Shown here piece after piece: positions 8,275 through 16,485 of a DNA stretch of 19,487 bases. The stretch comes from Rhodobiaceae bacterium (lineage in GTDB: Bacteria; Pseudomonadota; Alphaproteobacteria; RS24). The notes below the pieces were generated by a model. The model made no database searches. It worked only from the letters and a program-made list of their open reading frames with translations, and was not told where the DNA came from. Each line of letters starts with the position of its first letter. The stretch's first letter is position 1. The stretch lies in the NCBI GenBank assembly GCA_002689195.1, contig NZFC01000010.1:18948-38434 (forward strand), written 5' to 3'. The position numbers and the translations under genes are program-made.

Positions 8275-8877
8275 ATGCGACTTTTACCCTTAATGCGTCC
8301 ACCCTCAATTCATCTTGTGTCGACCGCGCGCACATTGCTGGCAGTTGCGCTATTCACCGGCGTTTCGGCGGCCAATGCACAAATGATTGAAATGATGAAA
8401 ATGGATGATGCGCGCTATTATCTGCTTGGGTCTGTCGGTTATGCCGAATTCAATTACAACCAGTCCGATATTTCCGATGTCGATGGTCTGAGCCCCGACG
8501 ATTCCGATGTGATGGTGCGCGGGGGTCTTGGCATCAAGATTTCAGATGTGTCGGCTTTTGAAATTGTGCTTTCGGATCTTGGATCTCCGGCGCAGATCGA
8601 CAATATTGCCGCCGTTCTCACAAGCAAGGTCGACACCGAATTGGACGAAGTGTTCGAGTTTAGCGTGGTCACGCAATTTGACACGGGCTCGTCTTTCAAA
8701 CCCATCGGGCGGCTCGGCTTTTTCTCCTTTGACGGTGATAAAAACAGCGGCGAGGATTTGCTGATTGGCGTAGGGCTGCAACGCGAAAACATTCGCTTTG
8801 AAATCCAGCGTTATGATTTTGAAGTTGCGCCGATCAATACCGTATCGTTCAGCTATCTGATCCCGTTCAGCGACTAG
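8275..8877 (+). CDS. Exported beta-rich protein, probable outer-membrane barrel
   Basis: A 200-residue product with a clear Sec signal peptide: basic start, hydrophobic core LLAVALFTGV (21-30), and a predicted signal-peptidase-I cut after ANA (33-35). The mature part of about 165 residues alternates polar and hydrophobic residues in short strands (YYLLGSVGYAEFNYNQ, MVRGGLGIKI, FKPIGRLGFFSFDG, LLIGVGLQRENIRFEIQRYDF, TVSFSYLIPF). This resembles a small eight-strand barrel of the OmpA/OmpW-like kind, although it ends in Phe-Ser-Asp rather than a terminal aromatic residue. Ca-like acidic loops (SDISDVDGLSPDDSD) are notable. I do not recognise the family by name. AAGGAG 7 bases upstream fixes the ATG. 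A TATAGT -10-like element lies at 8226-8231 but has no clear -35. The gene ends at a hairpin shared with uvrB. Confidence 0.75.
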   Translation: MRLLPLMRPPSIHLVSTARTLLAVALFTGVSAANAQMIEMMKMDDARYYLLGSVGYAEFNYNQSDISDVDGLSPDDSDVMVRGGLGIKISDVSAFEIVLSDLGSPAQIDNIAAVLTSKVDTELDEVFEFSVVTQFDTGSSFKPIGRLGFFSFDGDKNSGEDLLIGVGLQRENIRFEIQRYDFEVAPINTVSFSYLIPFSD

Positions 8878-8881
8878 GCGC

Positions 8882-8899
8882 GGCCCCTTAGGGGCCTTT
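8882..8899 (+). terminator. Hairpin terminator overlapping the uvrB stop codon
   Basis: GGCCCC (8882-8887), loop TTA, GGGGCC (8891-8896), then TTT. On the plus strand it follows the exported-protein stop by 4 bp and acts as a weak terminator. On the minus strand the three-base loop is exactly the uvrB TAA stop codon, and no T run follows. Confidence 0.6.
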
Positions 8900-11152
8900 A
8901 CGTCTACGGCTTGAGCCGCGGCCACCAGAACTGCGACGCGGTGGCTTTTTGCCGCCTCCTGTCCCGGTATCGCCGCGCGCGTCGATATCCGACTGGCGGG
9001 CAAACGGGTCATCGGCCACCGCCAGCTCGGTTTCCTGCAGACGTTTGATTTCGTCGCGCAGCCGCGCTGCGGTTTCAAATTCGAGGTCGGCGGCGGCTTC
9101 GCGCATTTGCGCTTCCATCCCTTCGATATGGCTGCGTAGATTGTCACCCAGCAGCGGCGCTTGGGCTTCCTCCAGCGCCTCGCGCACGCGATAGGGGCCG
9201 GGCGCGGTTTCGTTTTCGCGCTCGCCCATGCCTTCAAGAATATCGCCGATGTTTTTCTTCACCGACGCCGGCGTGATGCCATTGGCCGTGTTATGCGCCA
9301 CCTGCTTTTCGCGCCGCCGGTTGGTTTCCGCCATGGCGCGTTCCAGCGAGCCGGTCATCTGGTCGGCATAAAGCAGAACCCGCCCGTCAATATTGCGCGC
9401 CGCGCGACCGATGGTTTGCACCAGCGAGGTCTCAGACCGCAAAAAACCTTCCTTATCGGCGTCGAGTATCGCCACCAGCGCGCATTCGGGAATATCCAGC
9501 CCCTCGCGCAGCAGATTGATGCCGATGAGAATATCAAAAGCCCCAAGCCGCAGGTCGCGCACAATCTCAATGCGCTCCAGCGTGTCGATATCCGAATGCA
9601 TATAGCGCACCCGCAAGCCCTGTTCGTGCATATATTCGGTCAGGTCTTCCGCCATTTTTTTCGTCAGCGTCGTCACCAACACACGCTGGCTGGCGGCGCT
9701 GGCCGTGTGGCACTCGGCAATCAGATCATCGACCTGGCTGGAGGCCGGACGGATCTCGCATGTCGGGTCAATCAGGCCGGTCGGCCGAATGACCTGCTCG
9801 ACAAAAATGCCGCCGGTGCGATCCATCTCCCAACTGCCGGGCGTGGCCGAGACATGCACGGTTTGCGGGCGCATAATATCCCATTCTTCAAATTTCATGG
9901 GCCGGTTGTCGACGCAGCTTGGCAGCCGAAAGCCGAACTCGGCCAAAGTCGATTTGCGGCGAAAGTCGCCGCGAAACATGCCGCCGATTTGCGGCACCGT
10001 TACATGGCTCTCATCTGTAAACACCAGCGCGTTGTCGGGCAGATATTCAAACAGCGTCGGCGGCGGTTCGCCGGGCTTACGACCTGTCAGATAGCGCGAA
10101 TAGTTTTCAATGCCCGCACAGCTTCCGGTGGCTTCCAGCATTTCAATGTCGAATAATGTGCGCTGCTCCAGACGCTGGGCTTCCAGCAGGCGTCCTGCCG
10201 CTTCAAACTCTTCAAGCCGTGATTTCAACTCGTCTTGAATATGCAGCACGGCCTGTTTCAGCGTCGGGCGCGGGGTGACGTAATGCGAATTGGCATAAAC
10301 CCGCACGCGCTCAAGATCGGCTGATTTTTGTCCCGTCAACGGGTCGAACTCGGTAAGCGTGTCGATCTCGTCGCCGAACAGCTCGATGCGCCAAGCCCGG
10401 TCTTCATAGTGGGCGGGGAACAGATCAATAGTGTCGCCGCGCACGCGGAAATCGCCGCGCGCAAAGCCCATATCATTGCGCCGATATTGCAAGGCGACGA
10501 GGTCGGCGAGCAATTGCGAACGGCCAATTTCCAGCCCCTTCGACAATTCCAGCGTCATGCTGGTATAGCTTTCCACCGAGCCGATGCCGTAAATGCACGA
10601 CACCGACGCCACAATAATCACATCGTCGCGCTCCAACAGCGCGCGCGTTGCCGAATGGCGCATGCGGTCGATCTGCTCGTTAATATTGCTTTCTTTTTCG
10701 ATATAGGTGTCGGTGCGCGGCACATAGGCTTCGGGCTGGTAGTAATCGTAATAGGACACGAAATACTCGACCGCATTTTCCGGAAAGAAAGATTTGAACT
10801 CGCCGTAAAGCTGCGCCGCCAGCGTTTTGTTCGGGGCCAGAATAAGCGCCGGACGCTGCGTGTGGTTGATGACTTGGGCCATGGTGAACGTTTTGCCCGA
10901 ACCGGTAACGCCCAGCAACACCTGATCGCGCTCGCCGGCGGCAATGCCCGACACCAACTCGCCAATCGCTTGGGGTTGGTCGCCGGCTGGCTCAAAATCG
11001 GATACGAATCCGAAGGCTTTGCCGCCCTCGGTTTTTTCCGGCCGCAGGGCGCGGTGTGGAATAAACTGGGCGAGCTGGTCTTCGCTCATGCCCGGTTCGG
11101 GAACCGGGGCGAGGTCTTTGCGGCCCGTCAGGCTTTGTTGCTCTTCCGACAT
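8888..11152 (-). CDS. uvrB: UvrABC excinuclease subunit B
   Basis: A 754-residue helicase-fold damage-verification subunit of nucleotide excision repair. Seen: Walker A GVTGSGKT (81-88), the beta-hairpin region rich in Tyr ([18 protein letters not shown]), Walker B region DESH, motif [11 protein letters not shown], and a C-terminal UVR domain ([27 protein letters not shown]) for UvrC contact. Compared with E. coli UvrB it has about 40 extra residues before Walker A and a longer basic tail ending [16 protein letters not shown]. The ATG at 11152 has no Shine-Dalgarno sequence, but a promoter -10 ends 6 bases upstream, so a leaderless mRNA is likely. I saw no LexA box nearby. It converges on the exported-protein gene. 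Confidence 0.97.
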   Translation of the reverse strand: MSEEQQSLTGRKDLAPVPEPGMSEDQLAQFIPHRALRPEKTEGGKAFGFVSDFEPAGDQPQAIGELVSGIAAGERDQVLLGVTGSGKTFTMAQVINHTQRPALILAPNKTLAAQLYGEFKSFFPENAVEYFVSYYDYYQPEAYVPRTDTYIEKESNINEQIDRMRHSATRALLERDDVIIVASVSCIYGIGSVESYTSMTLELSKGLEIGRSQLLADLVALQYRRNDMGFARGDFRVRGDTIDLFPAHYEDRAWRIELFGDEIDTLTEFDPLTGQKSADLERVRVYANSHYVTPRPTLKQAVLHIQDELKSRLEEFEAAGRLLEAQRLEQRTLFDIEMLEATGSCAGIENYSRYLTGRKPGEPPPTLFEYLPDNALVFTDESHVTVPQIGGMFRGDFRRKSTLAEFGFRLPSCVDNRPMKFEEWDIMRPQTVHVSATPGSWEMDRTGGIFVEQVIRPTGLIDPTCEIRPASSQVDDLIAECHTASAASQRVLVTTLTKKMAEDLTEYMHEQGLRVRYMHSDIDTLERIEIVRDLRLGAFDILIGINLLREGLDIPECALVAILDADKEGFLRSETSLVQTIGRAARNIDGRVLLYADQMTGSLERAMAETNRRREKQVAHNTANGITPASVKKNIGDILEGMGERENETAPGPYRVREALEEAQAPLLGDNLRSHIEGMEAQMREAAADLEFETAARLRDEIKRLQETELAVADDPFARQSDIDARGDTGTGGGKKPPRRSSGGRGSSRRRKGP

Positions 11153-11158
11153 GAGCCA

Positions 11159-11186
11159 AATATAGACCTTTTCGCGGGCATGTCAT
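11159..11186 (-). promoter_or_regulatory. uvrB promoter, predicted leaderless
   Basis: On the minus strand: ATGACA (-35, 11181-11186, 5 of 6), 16-bp spacer, TATATT (-10, 11159-11164, 5 of 6), then only six bases (TGGCTC) before the uvrB ATG at 11152. Transcription starting at the usual distance from the -10 would begin at or within a base or two of the ATG. Confidence 0.5.
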
Positions 11187-11219
11187 CTGCCCGTGCGGTT
11201 TTGTCCGCCGGTCGGCGGG

Positions 11220-11402
11220 CTAGCGCCGCGTGCCTTTATTGGTTGGTAAGTCTTTATGGCTCGGCAAAAAATGCAACAGGACATAAAGCAGATATTCACA
11301 AATCCGGTACACCCATCGCAGAACGTAGAAAATGCCAGCGCCGATCAGCATCGCGCCGAACACATAGCCAAGGGTTAATAATGCAGCCAGTAAAATATTC
11401 AT
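11220..11402 (-). CDS. Small membrane protein, 60 aa, unknown
   Basis: The 60-residue product starts MNILLAALLTLGYVFGAMLI and is hydrophobic for its first 45 residues, giving one long or two closely packed transmembrane helices (about 2-28 and 33-45). The tail is short, polar and basic (SHKDLPTNKGTRR). Positive-inside considerations put the tail in the cytoplasm. GGAG 7 bases before the ATG and codon use like the neighbours support a real gene. It lies 67 bp upstream of uvrB on the same strand, but the uvrB promoter occupies that gap, so a shared transcript is optional. No family recognised. Confidence 0.7.
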   Translation of the reverse strand: MNILLAALLTLGYVFGAMLIGAGIFYVLRWVYRICEYLLYVLLHFLPSHKDLPTNKGTRR

Positions 11403-11520
11403 CGCACATCTCCACTCTTTTTCTTCAGCTTCAGTTTTTCACCTGGCGGCTAAATAAAGCGTTAATCGTGCGGGCCCCGCCGGTCGGTTTGGCCTTGCGT
11501 CGAAAAAGCGGGCGGCGTAA

Positions 11521-12759
<1,239 letters not shown>

Positions 12760-12784
12760 CACTAAGAAATTGGGGAATTTTTAA

Positions 12785-13132
12785 ATGAGTAAGTATCTTA
12801 TCACTGGCACCACAACACCTGAGTTTGCATCGGCCATGTTAAGCAAGCCTCAAAATCGGTTTGATGTTGCAAAGCCATTTTTTGACCAGGTTGGGGTTGA
12901 GATTATTGAAATTTTTTATACATCCGGTTCGGCGCCAAACATGTTCATGATTTGCTCGGGCGATAGTGATGCTAAGGTTGAGGCTTTGACAAACATTACC
13001 TACGCAACCGGAACCTATCGCGACTTATCTTGGTCGAGAATTTACTCAGCGCAGGAATACAAAGAAATGTTTGAGTACGGTCATAAGATCATGGATGGTT
13101 ACGTATCTGCACTGGCTGCTTCGGAGGGATAA
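12785..13132 (+). CDS. Small protein, GYD-domain-like, function unknown
   Basis: A 115-residue soluble protein (MSKYLITGTTTPEF...). The pattern beta-strand (YLITGT), helix containing FDVAKPFFDQVGVEI, strand IIEIFYTSG, strand FMICSGDSDAK, helix VEALTNITYATG, strand DLSWSRIYSAQEY resembles the ferredoxin-like fold of GYD-domain or dimeric alpha-beta-barrel proteins; this is a by-eye judgement. It has no membrane segment or signal peptide. The ribosome-binding region is GGGG, 12 bases before the ATG. It starts 25 bp after the aminotransferase gene and overlaps the next gene by one base, suggesting one transcript. Composition is AT-rich (25 of 60 G+C in 12781-12840), matching the 3' end of the aminotransferase gene rather than the backbone. 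Confidence 0.75.
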   Translation: MSKYLITGTTTPEFASAMLSKPQNRFDVAKPFFDQVGVEIIEIFYTSGSAPNMFMICSGDSDAKVEALTNITYATGTYRDLSWSRIYSAQEYKEMFEYGHKIMDGYVSALAASEG

Positions 13133-13386
13133 TGTACGGACGGGTTATCAGTTTTACGCTCTTAGCGCCCTCACTTTGGTCGATACTGGATATTGCGGCG
13201 AAGGCAAATACTACCGATTTTTCGCGCCAAATTTTCAAATCAGGTGACAATGTAGGATATGTAATAGAAGTTTTTTCTTCCAAAGATCAGGCTGGAAAAA
13301 ATATCGAACTTTTAAAAAGTCTTCAGGGGCTTAAGGAGCAGGGCATGGCAAAGGTTCAAGTGACAGAGGGTGAAGAAGTAACTTGA
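13132..13386 (+). CDS. Small protein, 84 aa, unknown, coupled to the preceding gene
   Basis: The 84-residue product starts MYGRVISFTLLAPSLW. A beta-strand (GRVISF), a helix region, strand VGYVIEVFSS, helix KDQAGKNIELLKSLQGLKEQ and a final strand AKVQVTE suggest another small ferredoxin-like-fold protein, possibly a monooxygenase-like alpha-beta barrel; no family is recognised. Its ATG overlaps the previous TAA (TAATG), and GGAGGG lies 4 bases before it, so translation is probably coupled. It is AT-rich (22 of 60 G+C in 13201-13260). Two small same-fold products in tandem could form a heterodimer; this is inference. Confidence 0.68.
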   Translation: MYGRVISFTLLAPSLWSILDIAAKANTTDFSRQIFKSGDNVGYVIEVFSSKDQAGKNIELLKSLQGLKEQGMAKVQVTEGEEVT

Positions 13387-13565
13387 TACGCCTCCCTTGA
13401 CTGCGATTTTTGACGGTATTCAACTGAGCTTGTATCAGGTCGAGCCTTTCAAAGCTTAACTCGCAATAATACCCGAAGTAGAAATTGCTTGGTTAAAAAA
13501 ACGAAGTTCTAGGAGAGCTTTTCCATACCTATGCAGGCAAGAAGCGACTTTGAAAATCGCCTTCT
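13387..13565. other. AT-rich convergent gap, nothing recognised
   Basis: This 179-bp gap lies between the second small gene and the VWA gene end. It keeps the AT-rich character of the upstream patch and returns to backbone composition at about 13565. No clear terminator hairpin with a T run is visible. Open frames reading through it on the minus strand (to 13456) only prolong a shadow of the VWA gene. Confidence 0.4.
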
Positions 13566-14744
13566 CTACCCGCGTGAAAGTTCTTTCATCGCGTGGTCGA
13601 GGCCTTCCAGCGTGAGGGGAAACATTCGGTCGGCGAAAATCTGCTTGATGATTTGCAAGCTGGGCGTGTGTTCCCAATAGCGCTCGGCAATGGGGTTCAG
13701 CCAGATGCAGTTTTCGTAAATATCCGCCACGCGCTGCAGCCACATGCCGCCGGCTTCTTCGTTCCAATGTTCAACCGAGCCGCCCTCATAGGTAATTTCA
13801 TAAGGGCTCATTGAGGCGTCGCCCACAAAGATGACCTTATAGTCGGACGGGTAGGTGTGCAGCACATCCCATGTCGGCATTTTTTCGGTGTGGCGGCGGC
13901 GATTGTCTTTCCACACGCCTTCATAAAGGCAGTTGTGGAAATAGAAATATTCCATGTTTTTGAACTCGGTGCGCGCGGCTGAAAACAGCTCCTCGCACAG
14001 GCGGATGTGGCTGTCCATCGAGCCGCCAATGTCGAAAAACACCAGCACTTTTACTTTGTTGCGGCGCTCGGCAATCAGCTTGATGTCGAGATAGCCGGCA
14101 TTGGCCGTGGATTTGATGGTGTCGTCAAGGTCCAGCACATCGGCCTCGCCATCGCGGGCGAATTTACGCAAGCGGCGCAAGGCCACTTTGATGTTGCGCG
14201 TGCCCAGCTCGACACTGTCATCGAGGTTTTTATAGTCGCGCTTGTCCCAGACTTTGACGGCCTTGAAGTTTTTGTTTTTGTCCTGGCCGATGCGGACGCC
14301 TTCGGGGTTGTAGCCGTCGGCGCCAAAGGGCGAGGTGCCGCCCGTGCCGATCCATTTGCTGCCGCCTTCGTGGCGCTCGTCTTGTTCTTCGAGGCGCTTT
14401 TTCAGCTCCTCCATAATTTTTTCCCAGCCGCCAAGCGCTTCGATCTCGGCCTTTTCTTCCTCCGTCAGGAATTTTTCCGTCAGGGTTTTCAGCCAGTCTT
14501 CGGGAATTTCGGCAATCTCGCCTTCGCCAAGGCTTTCCAGCCCTTTGAAAACCTCGCCGAACACGCGGTCGAACTTGTCGAGATTGCGCTCGTCTTTCAC
14601 CAGCGCGGCGCGCGAGAGATAGTAGAAGTCTTCCACCTCATGCTCGATAACTTCGGCGTCCAGCGCCTCCAGAAGCGACAAATATTCGCGCAAAGATACC
14701 GGCACGGCGTGGCGTTTTAGTTCGTGGAAAAAATTGACGAACAT
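13566..14744 (-). CDS. VWA-domain protein, CoxE-like
   Basis: A 392-residue cytoplasmic protein. The N-terminal half is helical and highly charged (a Glu/Lys-rich region about 75-125), followed by a Gly-rich linker (128-155). The C-terminal half is a von Willebrand A domain whose MIDAS motif is DIGGSMDS (Asp238, Gly240, Ser242), with a later Thr/Asp-containing strand (VIFVGDASMS). In this family a VWA protein works with a MoxR-type AAA+ ATPase, thought to act as a metal-dependent chaperone that remodels or inserts metal into a target enzyme; the target here is unknown and no CO-dehydrogenase genes are present. The ATG at 14744 is 16 bp after the stop of the upstream ATPase gene, with AGAGG in between, so the two form an operon. 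Confidence 0.92.
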   Translation of the reverse strand: MFVNFFHELKRHAVPVSLREYLSLLEALDAEVIEHEVEDFYYLSRAALVKDERNLDKFDRVFGEVFKGLESLGEGEIAEIPEDWLKTLTEKFLTEEEKAEIEALGGWEKIMEELKKRLEEQDERHEGGSKWIGTGGTSPFGADGYNPEGVRIGQDKNKNFKAVKVWDKRDYKNLDDSVELGTRNIKVALRRLRKFARDGEADVLDLDDTIKSTANAGYLDIKLIAERRNKVKVLVFFDIGGSMDSHIRLCEELFSAARTEFKNMEYFYFHNCLYEGVWKDNRRRHTEKMPTWDVLHTYPSDYKVIFVGDASMSPYEITYEGGSVEHWNEEAGGMWLQRVADIYENCIWLNPIAERYWEHTPSLQIIKQIFADRMFPLTLEGLDHAMKELSRG

Positions 14745-14760
14745 ATCGGCTTAACCTCTG

Positions 14761-15612
14761 CTAATTGCGCTCGCGGCGGGCGAGAAACGCTAGACGCTCA
14801 AATAAGTGTACATCCTGCTCGTTTTTGATCAAGGCGCCGTGTAGCGGCGGAATGAGCTTGCCGGCGTCGTTCTCGCGCAAGGTTTCGGGGTCGATGTCTT
14901 CGTTCATCAACAGCTTCAGCCAGTCGAGCAATTCGGAAGTTGAGGGCTTTTTCTTCAGGCCCGGCACATCGCGCACTTCATAGAAGGAACCCAGCGCGTT
15001 TTTCACCAATCGCTCTTTAATGTCGGGGTAATGCACATTGACAATCTGCTGCATGGTGTCGGCATCGGGAAAGGCGATATAATGAAAGAAACAGCGGCGC
15101 AGGAAAGCGTCGGGCAGTTCCTTTTCATTGTTCGAGGTGATGATAACCAGCGGGCGCTTGGTGGCCTTGATGGTTTCGCCCGTTTCGTAAACGAAGAACT
15201 CCATGCGGTCGAGTTCTTGCAGCAAGTCGTTCGGGAATTCGATATCGGCTTTGTCGATCTCGTCGATCAAAAGCACCACGCGCTCGTCCTGTTCAAAGGC
15301 TTCCCACAGCTTGCCTTTATTGATGTAGTTTTTCACATCCTTCACGCGCTCGTCCCCCAGCTGGCTGTCGCGCAGACGGGTGATGGCGTCATATTCGTAA
15401 AGGCCCTGCTGGGCTTTGGTGGTCGATTTGATGTGCCAGGTGATGAGCCGCATGCCCAGCGCGGCCGAAACCTCTTCGGCCAGCACCGTTTTGCCGGTGC
15501 CCGGCTCGCCCTTAATCAGCAGCGGCCGTTCCAGCGTAAGCGCGGCGTTAACGGCGACGCGCAAGTCTTCGGTCGCGATATATTTTTCGGTGCCTTCAAA
15601 TTTCGTTGACAT
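14761..15612 (-). CDS. MoxR-family AAA+ ATPase
   Basis: The 283-residue ATPase has Walker A GEPGTGKT (35-42), Walker B VVLLIDEIDKAD, sensor 1 (VIITSNNEKELP) and the arginine-finger region FLRRCFFHYIAF, all typical of MoxR proteins. It pairs with the downstream VWA protein; ATP-driven rings of this type are believed to remodel partner complexes. The start at 15612 (MSTKF) is preferred to the in-frame ATG at 15624 because GGGAAG lies 5-6 bases before it. A block of 13-bp AT-rich repeats lies immediately upstream (15621-15673) and would fall within the promoter or leader. Confidence 0.93.
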   Translation of the reverse strand: MSTKFEGTEKYIATEDLRVAVNAALTLERPLLIKGEPGTGKTVLAEEVSAALGMRLITWHIKSTTKAQQGLYEYDAITRLRDSQLGDERVKDVKNYINKGKLWEAFEQDERVVLLIDEIDKADIEFPNDLLQELDRMEFFVYETGETIKATKRPLVIITSNNEKELPDAFLRRCFFHYIAFPDADTMQQIVNVHYPDIKERLVKNALGSFYEVRDVPGLKKKPSTSELLDWLKLLMNEDIDPETLRENDAGKLIPPLHGALIKNEQDVHLFERLAFLARRERN

Positions 15613-15620
15613 AGATCTTC

Positions 15621-15673
15621 CCATTAATTTTGGCCGTTAATTTTTTGCCATTAACTTTTGCCATTAACTTTTG
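15621..15673. repeat. 13-bp tandem repeat, four units, upstream of moxR
   Basis: Units on the plus strand: 15621-15633, 15634-15647 (14 bases), 15648-15660 and 15661-15673; the last two are identical (CCATTAACTTTTG). A more degenerate fifth unit may extend to 15686. The array begins 9 bp before the moxR start, so it lies in the leader or promoter of the MoxR-VWA operon. Confidence 0.8.
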
Positions 15674-15706
15674 CTATCGGCTTCTGCGAGTTTCGGCCAT
15701 TGCCGA

Positions 15707-15728
15707 CCCCCTTGTGGATATATGGGGG
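15707..15728. repeat. CCCCC/GGGGG inverted repeat in the moxR-dksA divergent gap
   Basis: CCCCC at 15707-15711 and GGGGG at 15724-15728 flank a 12-base AT-rich loop containing TGTGGATAT, one mismatch from a DnaA box. No T run follows. It sits midway in the 273-bp gap between divergent moxR and dksA. Function unknown. Confidence 0.35.
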
Positions 15729-15810
15729 CAAAGCCTAAGGGCAAGGCCATTCTTGTGCAAGCGGAAAGCAAGGGCCAGTAAGCGTCAATATTAGGCGTCA
15801 ATTAAGGGTC

Positions 15811-15873
15811 TTGATTTTCGTTCCTTTACGTTTTAGTAAACGCCCCCATGAAATTGTGTCCTTTTGACAAAAG
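15811..15873 (+). promoter_or_regulatory. Candidate dksA control region with two palindromes
   Basis: A weak promoter match (TTGATT at 15811-15816, 17 bp, TAGTAA at 15834-15839) overlaps the palindrome CGTTT-TAGT-AAACG (15829-15842). A second, nearly perfect palindrome CTTTTG-A-CAAAAG lies at 15861-15873, directly before the GAGG ribosome-binding site of dksA. Either could be an operator, and the second could also mask ribosome access as a small hairpin. Confidence 0.35.
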
Positions 15874-15885
15874 AACGAGGTAGGT

Positions 15886-16302
15886 ATGGCAACCCGACTT
15901 CCAAAGGGCTACAGCCCCAATGAAGGTGAACCCTTTATGAACGCGCGCCAGCGCGAGTATTTCCGCCGCAAATTGCAGGAATGGAAAGACGATATCGTTA
16001 AGGGTACGCGCGAAACCGTGAACGGGCTTAAGGCCGAAAGCAGCCAGCATCCCGACGAAAGCGACCGCGCGGCAGCCGAATCGGAAAAAGCGCTGGAACT
16101 GCGAACCCGCGACCGCCACCGCAAGCTGATTAACAAAATTGACTCGGCCCTGCGCCGCATCGACGACAAAACCTATGGCTATTGCGAAGATACCGGCGAG
16201 CCGATCAGCCTGAAGCGGCTGGAAGCGCGCCCCATCGCCACGCTGGGCCTTGAAGCACAAGAGCGCCACGAAAAGCGCGAGCGGGTTTATCGGGACGACT
16301 GA
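15886..16302 (+). CDS. dksA: RNA polymerase-binding transcription factor DksA
   Basis: The 138-residue protein works with ppGpp in the secondary channel of RNA polymerase to adjust rRNA and amino-acid promoters. Seen: a coiled coil (about 20-95) whose tip carries DESDRA with Asp57, Asp60 and Ala62, the DxxDxA needed for activity, and the C-terminal globular part with TYGYCEDTGEPI and RLEARPIATL. Of the four zinc cysteines of E. coli DksA only Cys100 remains; the others are Thr103, Gly121 and Ala124. Loss of zinc ligands is common in alphaproteobacterial DksA, so the protein should still fold, probably without zinc. The ribosome-binding site is GAGG. A strong terminator follows (16330-16351). 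Confidence 0.94.
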   Translation: MATRLPKGYSPNEGEPFMNARQREYFRRKLQEWKDDIVKGTRETVNGLKAESSQHPDESDRAAAESEKALELRTRDRHRKLINKIDSALRRIDDKTYGYCEDTGEPISLKRLEARPIATLGLEAQERHEKRERVYRDD

Positions 16303-16329
16303 TTCTCGCATTCCACCAGCACAATGGCG

Positions 16330-16351
16330 CGCGCGGGCCCCGCGCGTTTTT
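16330..16351 (+). terminator. Rho-independent terminator of dksA
   Basis: CGCGCGG (16330-16336), loop GCC, CCGCGCG (16340-16346), then five T (16347-16351). It lies 28 bp past the dksA stop and isolates dksA from recA. Confidence 0.8.
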
Positions 16352-16408
16352 CGTAGAGCGGGCTGGAAACCACAAGAAATCAACCGCTTGGCACTCACCA
16401 GATTTTTC

Positions 16409-16438
16409 TGGACATTGAGAACAAAATAAGAACATAAT
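16409..16438 (+). promoter_or_regulatory. recA promoter
   Basis: TGGACA (-35, 16409-16414, 5 of 6), 18-bp spacer, CATAAT (-10, 16433-16438, 5 of 6). The start point would be near 16445, leaving a leader of about 40 bases before the ATG at 16486. The LexA box fills most of the spacer. Confidence 0.65.
16419..16433 (+). promoter_or_regulatory. LexA (SOS) box of recA
   Basis: GAAC-AAAATAA-GAAC is an exact match to the alphaproteobacterial LexA direct repeat GAAC-N7-GAAC (GTTC-N7-GTTC on the other strand). It lies between the -35 and -10 of the recA promoter, so bound LexA would block RNA polymerase. RecA itself promotes LexA self-cleavage, closing the usual SOS loop. Confidence 0.88.
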
Positions 16439-16485
16439 AACGTTATTGCCCCCCTCAAGCGGGCGTGAAATAACGGAGAGCGGAT

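Noticed and set aside
11208-11221. CCGCC/GGCGG hairpin between the small membrane protein gene and uvrB as a terminator
   Set aside because: The stem is only 5 bp with a 4-base loop, and no T run follows on either strand.
13456-13767. Minus-strand frame reaching from the VWA gene into the AT-rich gap, considered as a transposase remnant
   Set aside because: Its upper half is the VWA gene in another frame, and its tail matches no transposase ending I know. No inverted repeats or target duplication were seen.
14007-15609. Plus-strand frames of 237 and 192 codons opposite the VWA and MoxR genes
   Set aside because: Antisense to genes with intact Walker and MIDAS motifs; translations are Phe/Val/Ala-rich shadows.
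15621-15673. CtrA binding sites (TTAA-N7-TTAA) upstream of moxR
   Set aside because: TTAA half-sites recur at 9-10 bp spacing because of the 13-bp period; none has the required 7-bp spacing.
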